Shown: piece by piece, positions 36,559 through 45,468 of the stretch
How positions within the stretch are numbered: the first letter of the stretch is position 1
How the letters are laid out: every line of letters starts with the position of its first letter
DNA from: Sulfurospirillum sp. SCADC
Lineage (GTDB): Bacteria; Campylobacterota; Campylobacteria; Campylobacterales; Sulfurospirillaceae
Direction: 5' to 3'
DNA length: 64,000 bases
Assembly (NCBI RefSeq): GCF_000743525.1
Contig: NZ_JQGK01000005.1
Location: forward strand, 1-64,000
The notes under the pieces: generated by a model
The model's input: the letters and a program-made list of their open reading frames with translations, nothing else
What the model was told of the DNA's origin: nothing
Databases searched by the model: none
Made by a program: the position numbers and the translations under genes

Positions 36559-39244
36559 AGATGTCTTAGAAACAAGTGATCTGGTACTTCAAGAGATCAA
36601 AAACAGACGCGAAACGGGAGAGCTAACACTTTTCTTTGGCGCTTTAGCCGGTGTGGGCAAAACCTACACCATGCTTCGTAACGCCAAAGAGTTACTTCAA
36701 AGTGGAAAGCGTGTGCTCATTGGCTATGTTGAGATGCACGGTAGGGCTGAAACAGAGCGTTTAACCCAAGGCATTCCCTCCATTGCCCCTAAAAAGATCG
36801 TGTACCGTGGAAGTACGCTTTATGAACTTGACATCGATGCTATTTTGGAAGCGAAGCCCGATGTGGTGCTCATTGATGAGTTAGCTCACAGCAATGCGCC
36901 CACTTCAAGACACCAAAAGCGTTACCAAGATGTTTTAGAGATCTTGGACAATGGCATTGATGTTTACAGCACAATGAATGTCCAACATCTTGAAAGTCTT
37001 AACGATTTGGTGCTACAGATTACGGGTGTGAAGGTCACTGAAACCGTTCCTGATAGCATTTTAGAACGCGTTGATAAAATCCAAATCATCGACATCCCTC
37101 CTGAAAAATTGGTCGAGCGGCTCAAAGAGGGGAAAATCTATAAACTCCAAAGCGTTGAAAAAGCGCTGATGAACTTTTTCAAGCTTGGTAACATCAATGC
37201 CCTAAGGGAAATTGCGCTCAAACAAGCTGCAGGACGTGTCAGTAAAGACGTTTCAGAACTCTATAAAGAGAATAAAGTTGAGCGCTGGGAAGCGGTTGAA
37301 AAGGTCATGGTGTGCATCGATGGCAGTGAATTTTCTGCCAATCTGATTCGCTATGCCAAACGGCTCTCCTCGCAGATGAATGCGGAGTGGATCGCGCTTT
37401 ACGTCGATGATTTTTCAACCAATAATCGTGAAAAATTGGCTAAAAATATCCGTTTAGCCGAAGAGTTAGGCGCTGAGGTCAACACCGTTTCGGGTCAAGA
37501 TGTCGGCGAAGAGATTTTAAAACATGCGAGGACGCGGTTTGTAACGCACATTGTTGTGGCAAAGCGCAAAAAAAACTTTATAGGAAAGTTCTGGCGTATG
37601 GATATTGCCGATGAGCTTTTAAATGCAGGCGATGAGTTTTGCATTATTTCGTATATCAACAAAACCAAAGAGCAAAAATTAGAAGCGTATACCCTTGATG
37701 AAGCCAAACAAGAGGAAGCTCCGTTGTGGCACTCTCTCTTTGGACTAGGCTTACTGGGTGTGATAACATTTGGCTGTATCGTTTTTAGAAATCATTTGGA
37801 ACTTCTCAATGTCGCACTGCTGATTCTCATTCCTGTACTGATTGTTGCTTCCAGAGGCGATATGAAAACCTCGATGGTGATTACTTTTGTCGGTGTCGGG
37901 CTTTTTAACTACTATTTTGTGCCGCCTGTTTATACCTTTGTGGTGAGTGACATCTCGCATCTGTGGAGTTTTTTCATCTTTTTTATTGTTGCTTATCTCA
38001 TCTCATCACAAGCGAAAAAATTGAAACTCATTGGTGAGGTGATCCGCGAACGTGAGAAGAGGGTAAGGCGACTGTATAAACTAAGCCGTCGTGTCACTGC
38101 TGTTTCTGAAATAAAACAGGTGATTAAGATAGCGATGCCTTTAATCGCTGAATCACTCGGCAAAGAGACCTTCTTTTTCTTACGCAAGCATGTGGATGAG
38201 ATACCAAAACTCTATGCGCATTATGATCCTAAAAGTCCGCTATCGAGTAAAAAATACGATGCGATGTTTGAAAAATTAGAGGCTATTTTTATCTCTTCGA
38301 GTGAAAAAGCCGTCCTTGATTGGTGTTTGGACAATGGCAAAATCGCAGGGGCTGGAACCGATACTTTTTTGGCTTCGGATATGCTCTATATTCCCATTAA
38401 AAGCCGCGAGGTCGTTTATGGAGCCCTTGGGATTAAAATCAAACAAGATGAGATGAACACGGAGTTTAAGATGTTTTTAGACTCGGTCACCAGTGTCATG
38501 GCGGTCTCTTTTGAGCGTATTTCGCTTTCAGAAAAAAACAGTAAAAATGCGATTACATTAGCACGTGAAGAGCTTAAAAATGCACTGTATGGCTCGATTT
38601 CCCATGACTTACGAACACCGCTTGCTTCTATTTTAGGCATGGTTTCGATGCTGAAAACGGATGAAACGTGGTTGGATGAGAAGAAACGCGTTATCATTTC
38701 TCAAGTTATTTTTAGCGCAAAAAAGATGGAACGTTTGATGAATAATCTGCTTGATTCGGCACGGTTTGAAAGCCATAAAGTGGTTCTTAAAAAAGATTGG
38801 TGCGATGTAGCAGACATCTTCTCTCAAGCGGCGAGGGAGTTTGAAGATACTTTAAAAGAGCGCAATTTTAACATCAAAATTGAAGAGGAATCGGGCATTT
38901 TTAAAGCCGATTGTGTTTTAATAGAGCGCGTCGTCGTCAATCTTTTGGAAAATGCGATTAAATACTCACAACACGGAAGTGCCATTACCTTAGGGTTTCA
39001 AAAAGAGGGAACGTGGTGTAAAATTTTTGTTTTAAATGAAGACAGTCACATCAGTGAAGAAGACCTTAAAATGGTGTTTGAAAAGTTTTTCAGAATCAAA
39101 GGCATTAGCGATGACATTAATGGCAGTGGCTTAGGGCTTTTTATCTGCAAAAAAATCGTTGAAGCGCACGAGGGAAGGATTTGGGCGAGAAATTTGGAAA
39201 ACAGTGTGATTTTTGAGTTTAGTATCCCCAACGAGGAGGAATAG
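36551..39244 (+). CDS. kdpD: Sensor histidine kinase KdpD
   Basis: KdpD senses K+ limitation and controls KdpE. The full-length 897-residue protein has the N-terminal KdpD domain with Walker A 'GALAGVGKTYT', a universal-stress-like domain (about 250-370), four membrane helices (about 395-490), a GAF-like region, the phospho-accepting His near 685 in 'SISHDLRTPLASI', and an ATPase domain with 'NLLENAIKYS' and 'GSGLGLFICKKI'. Some Campylobacterota have only a short KdpD, so the complete form is worth noting. It overlaps kdpE by one base. Confidence 0.95.
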   Translation: MNEDVLETSDLVLQEIKNRRETGELTLFFGALAGVGKTYTMLRNAKELLQSGKRVLIGYVEMHGRAETERLTQGIPSIAPKKIVYRGSTLYELDIDAILEAKPDVVLIDELAHSNAPTSRHQKRYQDVLEILDNGIDVYSTMNVQHLESLNDLVLQITGVKVTETVPDSILERVDKIQIIDIPPEKLVERLKEGKIYKLQSVEKALMNFFKLGNINALREIALKQAAGRVSKDVSELYKENKVERWEAVEKVMVCIDGSEFSANLIRYAKRLSSQMNAEWIALYVDDFSTNNREKLAKNIRLAEELGAEVNTVSGQDVGEEILKHARTRFVTHIVVAKRKKNFIGKFWRMDIADELLNAGDEFCIISYINKTKEQKLEAYTLDEAKQEEAPLWHSLFGLGLLGVITFGCIVFRNHLELLNVALLILIPVLIVASRGDMKTSMVITFVGVGLFNYYFVPPVYTFVVSDISHLWSFFIFFIVAYLISSQAKKLKLIGEVIREREKRVRRLYKLSRRVTAVSEIKQVIKIAMPLIAESLGKETFFFLRKHVDEIPKLYAHYDPKSPLSSKKYDAMFEKLEAIFISSSEKAVLDWCLDNGKIAGAGTDTFLASDMLYIPIKSREVVYGALGIKIKQDEMNTEFKMFLDSVTSVMAVSFERISLSEKNSKNAITLAREELKNALYGSISHDLRTPLASILGMVSMLKTDETWLDEKKRVIISQVIFSAKKMERLMNNLLDSARFESHKVVLKKDWCDVADIFSQAAREFEDTLKERNFNIKIEEESGIFKADCVLIERVVVNLLENAIKYSQHGSAITLGFQKEGTWCKIFVLNEDSHISEEDLKMVFEKFFRIKGISDDINGSGLGLFICKKIVEAHEGRIWARNLENSVIFEFSIPNEEE

Positions 39245-39927
39245 TGTCCCAACTCAAATACAAAATTTTGATCATTGAAGATGATAAACAGATCCAAAAG
39301 CTTCTTGAAGTGAGCCTTGAAGAGCACGCTTTTTTACTCAAAGTATGTGGCACTCAAAAAGAGGGCATGTCGCATATGGTTCAGTTTAATCCTGATCTGA
39401 TTTTGCTAGATTTAGGGCTTCCCGATGGCAATGGAAGGCTTTTTGTGCAAAAAATACGCGAGTTTAGCAACATCCCCATTATTATTGTCTCGGCACGCAA
39501 TAGCGAACAAGAGATCGTGGATTCACTCAATTTAGGAGCGGATGATTATGTAGTGAAACCCTTTTTTACAGGAGAGCTCGTTGCGCGCATCAACTCTGCT
39601 CTCAGGCATGCGCTCAAAAAAGAGAGCACGCCATTGCTTAAAGTGGGCACGTTGGAACTTGATCTTGAAAAACGAGAATTTAAACTGAACGATGATGCGT
39701 TGCATCTCACCCCACTCGAATTTAGCCTTTTAAAATTTTTCATGCAAAACAGTGGCAAGGCTCTAACCCATGCACAAATCCTCAAAAATGTCTGGGGTGT
39801 GGGCTATCAAAACGACACCAAAATACTGCGTGTGTTTGTTAATCAACTTCGCAAAAAAATCGAAACCGACCCCAATCGACCCACATTGCTCATCACGATT
39901 TCAGGGGTTGGCTATCGGTTTGGATAA
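39244..39927 (+). CDS. kdpE: Response regulator KdpE
   Basis: KdpE activates kdp transcription when phosphorylated. The 227-residue OmpR-type protein has an acidic pocket, the phospho-Asp in 'LILLDLGLPDG', the Lys of 'DYVVKPF', and a winged-helix DNA-binding domain ending 'ISGVGYRFG'. It starts with GTG overlapping the kdpD stop. A TTACATGTAA followed by a T run lies shortly after the stop and may terminate the operon. Confidence 0.95.
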   Translation: MSQLKYKILIIEDDKQIQKLLEVSLEEHAFLLKVCGTQKEGMSHMVQFNPDLILLDLGLPDGNGRLFVQKIREFSNIPIIIVSARNSEQEIVDSLNLGADDYVVKPFFTGELVARINSALRHALKKESTPLLKVGTLELDLEKREFKLNDDALHLTPLEFSLLKFFMQNSGKALTHAQILKNVWGVGYQNDTKILRVFVNQLRKKIETDPNRPTLLITISGVGYRFG

Positions 39928-40031
39928 AAATACCTTTACATGTAAAACTTTTTTCATTGTTACCCACTGTTTACTGCATCGGTGATAGGATTGCTATTGG
40001 GAAATTCCCAAGCCAAACAAAGGAGGAGATG

Positions 40032-40967
40032 ATGACGGTCAGTTCAAATTCTCTCTATGAAACGTCTTTGTACGGTTCGTATGGCAGCAGTACTAGCAGT
40101 AGTACCAGTTCGAGTACTTCAGATTTCGTAGATGCGTTGCTTACATCTATGGATTCTGATTCGAGTGGTGCTATTGACAGTGCTGAGTTTAGCAGTGCAG
40201 CTCTAGCATTGTCAAACAGTGACGAAAGTACTATTAGTAGTGTTTTTTCATCGTTAGACAGTGATGGAGATGGAACGATCAGTGAGGATGAACTAAGTTC
40301 ATTGTTTACCAGTGAAGAATCTGAGACGATAGCGTCAGGTATGCCCCCACCTCCGCCATCTACATCATCATCAAGTGAAGAAGATACGGGTTATACCGCT
40401 GAAGAGCTTACCGCTATGGCGGAAGAGACTGCTTCAACCGATACGAATCTTTCGACTTTGCTTTCAGCTATTTCGGAGAATTTCGAGGCAGCTGATACCG
40501 ATGGTGATGGTAAGGTAACTTCAGCTGAAGCAATGGTTTATCAACAATCATCATTAGAGACAACCGATGCAACAGAGATGAGTACAGTATCTGCAGCTGG
40601 AGGCACGCCCCCGCCGTCAGCGACATCATCTTCTTCTGAGGATGAGGACGATACGGGTTACACTGTGGATGAGCTTACCGCTAAGGCGAGTGAGACTTCA
40701 TCAACGGATAGTGCCCTTTCTGCGCTCTTTGAAACATTGGCTGAGAATTTTGATGCCGCTGATACCAACAAAGATGGTACAGTAAGCGCCACTGAAGCAC
40801 GAGCCTACCAAGACTCTGCGCAAGCAGAAAGTTCTGGTACAACGGATACAACAGAAGAGAGTACAACCAGTAGTGAAGACTTGATGCAAACGCTTTTAGC
40901 GCAAATCATCTCGAATTATGCTTCTCAAAATACTCTTGCTGGGACATCTGTCAGCTTTAGTGCCTAA
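40032..40967 (+). CDS. Acidic EF-hand calcium-binding protein with internal duplication
   Basis: The 311-residue, Ser/Thr/Glu-rich protein has four EF-hand loops: 'DSDSSGAIDSAE', 'DSDGDGTISEDE', 'DTDGDGKVTSAE' and 'DTNKDGTVSATE'. The third and fourth lie in two near-identical units of about 105 residues, each with a Pro-rich linker, 'DTGYT-x-(E/D)ELTA' and a helix before the loop. There is no signal peptide, no aromatic-rich core and no cysteine. ATG at 40032 is five bases after AGGAGG; one codon earlier is also ATG. It resembles EF-hand proteins of unknown function near two-component genes. Confidence 0.85.
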   Translation: MTVSSNSLYETSLYGSYGSSTSSSTSSSTSDFVDALLTSMDSDSSGAIDSAEFSSAALALSNSDESTISSVFSSLDSDGDGTISEDELSSLFTSEESETIASGMPPPPPSTSSSSEEDTGYTAEELTAMAEETASTDTNLSTLLSAISENFEAADTDGDGKVTSAEAMVYQQSSLETTDATEMSTVSAAGGTPPPSATSSSSEDEDDTGYTVDELTAKASETSSTDSALSALFETLAENFDAADTNKDGTVSATEARAYQDSAQAESSGTTDTTEESTTSSEDLMQTLLAQIISNYASQNTLAGTSVSFSA

Positions 40968-40968
40968 G

Positions 40969-41004
40969 CATAAAACCACGCTCTAAGCAAGGCGTGGTTT
41001 TATG
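40969..41004 (+). terminator. Terminator after the EF-hand gene
   Basis: CATAAAACCACGC pairs perfectly with GCGTGGTTTTATG over 13 base pairs with a ten-base loop, directly after the stop codon. Confidence 0.8.
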
Positions 41005-41042
41005 TTACTTTTCATTTACTTGATCTTCGTTATAATCAAAAT

Positions 41043-41714
41043 ATGATTAAAATTTTAATGATCGAAGATGACGTTGAACTCGCACAACTCCTTCAAGAAT
41101 CTCTTTTAAAAGAGGACATCGAAATCGTACTGGCGTTTACGCCTTTGGATGGTTTAACAGCCCTCCAACATGACACCTTTGATGCCCTTGTTTTAGATCT
41201 TTCACTGCCTCAAATTGATGGCTTGGAGATTTGTCGCATTGTGCATGAATCGATTCCAACCCTTCCGATTATTATCTCCTCAGCACGTTCTGATATGGGC
41301 GATAAAGTGATGGGATTTGAGCGTGGAGCGGATGATTTTTTGCCAAAACCGTACGATCCAAGAGAGCTGGCTTTCAGACTTCGAGCGATTTTAAGACGTG
41401 GCAATACGCTTAATGAGCCTACCGCTTTTACCTTTAGCATTGATGAAGAGCGACACATCATCAAGCGTGGTAAACATGAACTAAGGCTGACAATGGCAGA
41501 GTATGACATCGTCTCGTATATGCTCAAAAAAGAGGGTTTTGTGATCTCACGCGAAGAGCTTTTGATGAACATCGGCTCTATCAAGTATGAGAGCAGTCTA
41601 AAAAGTATCGATGTGATTATAGGGCGCATTCGCCAAAAAATTGGTGATGATCCTAAAAAACCTCGATTTATTCTCTCGGTACGAGGGGTTGGGTATAAAT
41701 TTGTTAATGCGTAA
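41043..41714 (+). CDS. OmpR-type response regulator (ArsR-like pair 1)
   Basis: The 223-residue protein has a receiver domain with phospho-Asp in 'ALVLDLSLPQ', 'PIIISSARSD' and 'LPKPYDPRELAFR', then a winged-helix domain ending 'VRGVGYKFVNA'. It is closely related to the regulator at 58739. Both resemble ArsR/HP0166-type regulators of Helicobacter. It overlaps its kinase gene by eight bases. Confidence 0.9.
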   Translation: MIKILMIEDDVELAQLLQESLLKEDIEIVLAFTPLDGLTALQHDTFDALVLDLSLPQIDGLEICRIVHESIPTLPIIISSARSDMGDKVMGFERGADDFLPKPYDPRELAFRLRAILRRGNTLNEPTAFTFSIDEERHIIKRGKHELRLTMAEYDIVSYMLKKEGFVISREELLMNIGSIKYESSLKSIDVIIGRIRQKIGDDPKKPRFILSVRGVGYKFVNA

Positions 41715-42993
41715 AACATCGATTGTAACACTCGTTTCTATCTTTTTTGCCCTCACGTTGGTGGTCATCAATCTTGCCTTTGCCTTTGAATACAAAAGGC
41801 AAATGAGTGATCTACACTTTTTTACCTTTCAGCGTTTTATCATGGCGACAAAAACGATGCTGCATAACGACTCTGACCAAGAAGGAACGTTTTTAAAGCT
41901 GGGTATTCGCATCAGCAATCAAGATAAAGATACGTTGCTCAACAAGGGTGAAAAACTTCTGGAGGATCCTTTTTCTGAGATGATTCAGTACCACGATAAA
42001 CTCTATTTTGTTCATCAAAACCCACCTCCACCCATGATCATGCCGATGATGCGAGACGATAGGTTTCCACCACCACCCTTTGATATTCATAACGATGCAA
42101 TGGGAGAAATGCCGACCGTTTTGGAAAATATTGAGGAGATTTCGCTGTACCGTCTTTGGATTTTAGGCGGTGTGATTAACGCGCTTTTGCTGCTTTTCTT
42201 TGGCATCGTGCTTCGTAAACTGTTGCGTCTTCGCAGCCTCAAAAGCGCGATTCGCACCTTCGGCGATACCAAAAAATTTCAAGTGATCGAGGTCGACAGC
42301 GAAGATGAATTGGGTGAAATTGCCTCAGAATTTAACGTAGCGATGCAGAAGATTCACCTGCTCAAAGAGGCTCGAACGCTCTTTTTACGCAACATTTTGC
42401 ATGAGCTCAAAACGCCAATTATGAAAGGGAAAATTCTCTCCAATTCTCTTGAGAATATCAAACAACAACCCCAACTAGAGCGCATTTTCGAGCGCCTTGA
42501 AACGTTGCTTGGAGAAATGGTCAAAGTCGAAAAACTGAGCTCCAACGAGTGGATACTCGAAGCCAAAGAGTACCGCTTGGTCGATGTGTTAGACCATGCG
42601 ATGGACTTACTGCTTTTAAGCGATACCAAACGCATTCATATTCCGCCCCAAGAGATGGCACCACTGGTGATCGTTGACTTTGAACTCTTTGCCACCGCCC
42701 TTAAAAACGTACTGGACAATGCGCTCAAACACTCAACGGATGGCGTAGAAGTCGATATGTGCAGTAATAGCATCAGCATTAGCAGTTTTGGAGAGAAAAT
42801 TCCCCAAGAGCGACTCGACTTTTCACGCGCCTTTAACCGAACGGTAGAGGGCTCAAGCAGTGGACTAGGACTCGGGCTTTACATCGCCAACGCCATTGTT
42901 GAAAAACACGGCTTTCGTTTGAGTTATTTACATGTAGAAGGACAAAACTACTTTACGATTCATTTCTCACCCCATGCTTTACATGTAAACTAA
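41707..42993 (+). CDS. Sensor histidine kinase (ArsS-like pair 1)
   Basis: The 428-residue kinase has two membrane helices (about 5-27 and 155-180) flanking a periplasmic part rich in Pro and Met ('PPPPMIMPMMRDDRFPPPPF'), a HAMP-like region, the H-box 'ILHELKTPIMKGK' with His near 232, and a short ATPase domain with 'NVLDNALKHS' and 'SGLGLGLYIA'. The Met/Pro/Asp cluster could bind a metal. The gene ends in a TTACATGTAA read 'ALHVN', and its stop codon abuts the CRISPR array. Confidence 0.9.
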   Translation: MRKTSIVTLVSIFFALTLVVINLAFAFEYKRQMSDLHFFTFQRFIMATKTMLHNDSDQEGTFLKLGIRISNQDKDTLLNKGEKLLEDPFSEMIQYHDKLYFVHQNPPPPMIMPMMRDDRFPPPPFDIHNDAMGEMPTVLENIEEISLYRLWILGGVINALLLLFFGIVLRKLLRLRSLKSAIRTFGDTKKFQVIEVDSEDELGEIASEFNVAMQKIHLLKEARTLFLRNILHELKTPIMKGKILSNSLENIKQQPQLERIFERLETLLGEMVKVEKLSSNEWILEAKEYRLVDVLDHAMDLLLLSDTKRIHIPPQEMAPLVIVDFELFATALKNVLDNALKHSTDGVEVDMCSNSISISSFGEKIPQERLDFSRAFNRTVEGSSSGLGLGLYIANAIVEKHGFRLSYLHVEGQNYFTIHFSPHALHVN

Positions 42994-44152
42994 AATAGGC
43001 TCAGATACTCACTTGGTTTTGCTATAATCTTCATCGAGCAAATGTATCTCGCAGTCAAGTTATAGCCCCCCATCTCACTCGGTTTTGCTATAATGTGAAG
43101 AGCATGTAACCAACCATCAAGTGTGTTATAGCCCCCCATCTCACTCGGTTTTGCTATAATAGTGTTGGCGATGTTTCCGCCACAGAGGTTGTTATAGCCC
43201 CCCATCTCACTCGGTTTTGCTATAATTACGGCGATAGCCGTGTGGCTCTTCCATGTGTTATAGCCCCCCATCTCACTCGGTTTTGCTATAATTCTACTAT
43301 CAACAATTTGTATATCCTTGTTGTTATAGCCCCCCATCTCACTCGGTTTTGCTATAATATAGGGGCAATGCTTTCTTTTGATGATGATGTTATAGCCCCC
43401 CCCATCTCACTCGGTTTTGCTATAATAAAGGAAAGAGTCGGTACGTCCAGTGGTATGTTATAGCCCCCCATCTCACTCGGTTTTGCTATAATATACAGAA
43501 GATACAGCAATATCCAAAGGAAGTTATAGCCCCCCATCTCACTCGGTTTTGCTATAATAAATCAAACGCTTTATGCGAGTGGTCTTTTGTTATAGCCCCC
43601 CATCTCACTCGGTTTTGCTATAATCTTTTTGTCATAGTTTTTTCCTTAGTTTTTGTTATAGCCCCCCATCTCACTCGGTTTTGCTATAATGGCGATGACA
43701 ACCGTTGACAATATCGTTAAGTTATAGCCCCCCATCTCACTCGGTTTTGCTATAATAGGACAATTTTTTAAAGGTTTACATGTATTGTTATAGCCCCCCA
43801 TCTCACTCGGTTTTGCTATAATTGTTGCAATACTTCTATTGTTAAAATCTACGTTATAGCCCCCCATCTCACTCGGTTTTGCTATAATTTGCTGATAAGC
43901 TTAACGAATTTCATACGGGTTATAGCCCCCCATCTCACTCGGTTTTGCTATAATAAAAATTTTATGGAACGTGCCAAGGTGACAGTTATAGCCCCCCATC
44001 TCACTCGGTTTTGCTATAATAAAGACGTTGACAAGATTACGAGCCGTTGCGTTATAGCCCCCCATCTCACTCGGTTTTGCTATAATTGCAGGTGCTTCGC
44101 TCCATATTCCTTTTAAGTTATAGCCCCCCATCTCACTCGGTTTTGCTATAAT
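42994..44152 (+). CRISPR. Type II-C CRISPR array, 17 spacers
   Basis: Seventeen full repeats of 36 bases start GTTATAGCCCCCC and end GGTTTTGCTATAAT. They lie at 43059, 43125, 43191, 43257, 43323, 43389, 43457, 43523, 43589, 43655, 43721, 43787, 43853, 43919, 43985, 44051 and 44117. All 17 spacers are exactly 30 bases. A half repeat at 43008-43028 precedes spacer 1 with one mismatch, its 5' half lost. The repeat at 43389 is 38 bases, with eight C instead of six. Pairing with the tracrRNA shows that the plus strand is the crRNA strand. Each repeat ends in TGCTATAAT, an extended -10, so each spacer likely has its own promoter, as shown for Neisseria meningitidis and C. jejuni. Between the last repeat and cas2 is a terminator. 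Confidence 0.98.
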
Positions 44153-44164
44153 AGACCTCGATAG

Positions 44165-44184
44165 AACCCCTGAAATTAGGGGTT
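44165..44184 (+). terminator. Terminator at the end of the CRISPR array
   Basis: AACCCC pairs with GGGGTT around an eight-base loop, followed by TTGTTGGGATTTTT, 12 bases after the last repeat. It would stop transcripts from the last repeat's promoter before they run antisense into cas2. Confidence 0.75.
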
Positions 44185-44208
44185 TTGTTGGGATTTTTCA
44201 TTTTAAAA

Positions 44209-44532
44209 CTAGAATAAAAGTAGTTGGTTTTTACCTATTTTCTCTTCTTTTTTATCCATTCCTATCAATAATTTCATGCGTTCATACTGTGTATTGGTAA
44301 CGCTCATCGCTCTGATGTTGCCTTTTGGCGGTAGATTTGTTTCCAAATGTGACATGTATCGCTCGGCTGTATCTTGTCCTTTGCATATACGGCAATACAC
44401 CGAAAACTGAAGCATGTCATAGCCACTTTTGAGAAGAAATCTGCGAAAGATCGTGTAGTCTTTTCGCTCTTTTTTGGTCGCCGTTGGTAGGTCAAAAAAA
44501 ACAAGCAGTCGCATAAATCTAGCCTCCGTCAT
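44209..44532 (-). CDS. cas2: CRISPR-associated endonuclease Cas2
   Basis: Cas2 bridges two Cas1 dimers in the spacer-integration complex. The 107-residue protein has 'MRLLVFFDLPTATKKERKDYT' with the early Asp, 'MLQFSVYCRICKG' and 'LPPKGNIRAMSVTNTQYERM', typical of subtype II. The ATG at 44532 overlaps the cas1 stop as ATGA; a second ATG six codons later has GGAGG upstream and is a possible start. It is the last gene of cas9-cas1-cas2. Confidence 0.96.
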   Translation of the reverse strand: MTEARFMRLLVFFDLPTATKKERKDYTIFRRFLLKSGYDMLQFSVYCRICKGQDTAERYMSHLETNLPPKGNIRAMSVTNTQYERMKLLIGMDKKEEKIGKNQLLLF

Positions 44533-45422
44533 ACAAAACTCACAGTCTCAATCAGTGTGGCATCTTTTGCTTTAGTCGCTCGAAGCAAAGACTCCGCACA
44601 CAGTTCACAGGCATAAGACAAAGTCGTCTCCATTTTTCCAATACGACAGGGTAGTGAGGGAAGTTCAAGCAGTCTTGTTTTATAGTGCATGGGAAGACTT
44701 AAAGGAAGTTCTTCGCCATCTTCATCGAGTAACTCTCGTGTTAGTGCATCGACAAAAGGTCGAAAGGGTTCGATGATGTCATCGGCAAGATTAAGCGCAT
44801 TGAGTTCATTGCAATGATGCAAACCAAAAGCAGGTAAAAATCCCACACCAACTATTGCCCTTGCGACCATGCCACGCAAGATGGCATAGCCATAATTAAG
44901 AGCAGAGTTTCGTATGTCTTGCTCATCGATATGGCGGGTAAAATTTTGAAAAAGCATACTCCAATACGCCCTTGCCGCTTGTGCTTCGATGTTTGTGGCA
45001 TCTCCTGAGGTAATGCGACCTCGAAGGGAGCATAGGTAAGTTATATCATCCCTTGCACTTGGGTCTAGGACTTCGGATTGGTTGGTGATTTTAGCGTGAA
45101 TGATTTTTTGCCAGCATCGCTTTTTAAAAGGCTCACTCCAAAGCACTTGAAGTCTAGCAACTCCCGCTTGCCTTGAGTGCGCATGAAACGGCAAAATGAC
45201 ACTAGAGGGCAGATGTTTTTCATCGCAAATATAAACCACCGCACTGCTGTTTGCAAGTGCATCAATGAGTGGTGAAGTCAATGTCACATGCCTTGTTTCA
45301 ACCACGACACAAGCAAGGTCGTTTAAAGGAATGGTGTACTCTTCACCATTGTTCAACACAAGTGAGTTGTGCAAAAGGCTCAATTTGGCAGGTTGGGTAA
45401 TAAAAAGCGTGCGCCATCCCAT
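44529..45422 (-). CDS. cas1: CRISPR-associated endonuclease Cas1
   Basis: Cas1 is the integrase that inserts new spacers. The 297-residue protein follows the subtype II form, starting 'GWRTLFITQPAKLSL', with 'AALNYGYA'-like 'SALNYGYAILRGMVARA', 'GLHHCNELNALNLADDIIEPFRP' holding the conserved His and acidic residues. It starts 46 bases after cas9 ends and overlaps cas2. No csn2 or cas4 is present, which defines subtype II-C. Confidence 0.97.
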   Translation of the reverse strand: MGWRTLFITQPAKLSLLHNSLVLNNGEEYTIPLNDLACVVVETRHVTLTSPLIDALANSSAVVYICDEKHLPSSVILPFHAHSRQAGVARLQVLWSEPFKKRCWQKIIHAKITNQSEVLDPSARDDITYLCSLRGRITSGDATNIEAQAARAYWSMLFQNFTRHIDEQDIRNSALNYGYAILRGMVARAIVGVGFLPAFGLHHCNELNALNLADDIIEPFRPFVDALTRELLDEDGEELPLSLPMHYKTRLLELPSLPCRIGKMETTLSYACELCAESLLRATKAKDATLIETVSFV

Positions 45423-45468
45423 TTACTCCCTCCTAAAATCAAGGATGAGAGTAAATCGGCTTATTTTA

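Noticed and set aside
42990-44131. Open frames across the CRISPR array encoding repeated 'IIAKPSEMGGYN' or 'VIAPHLTRFCYN' units
   Set aside because: They are translations of the CRISPR repeat. The 66-base period is divisible by three, which keeps the frame open by chance.
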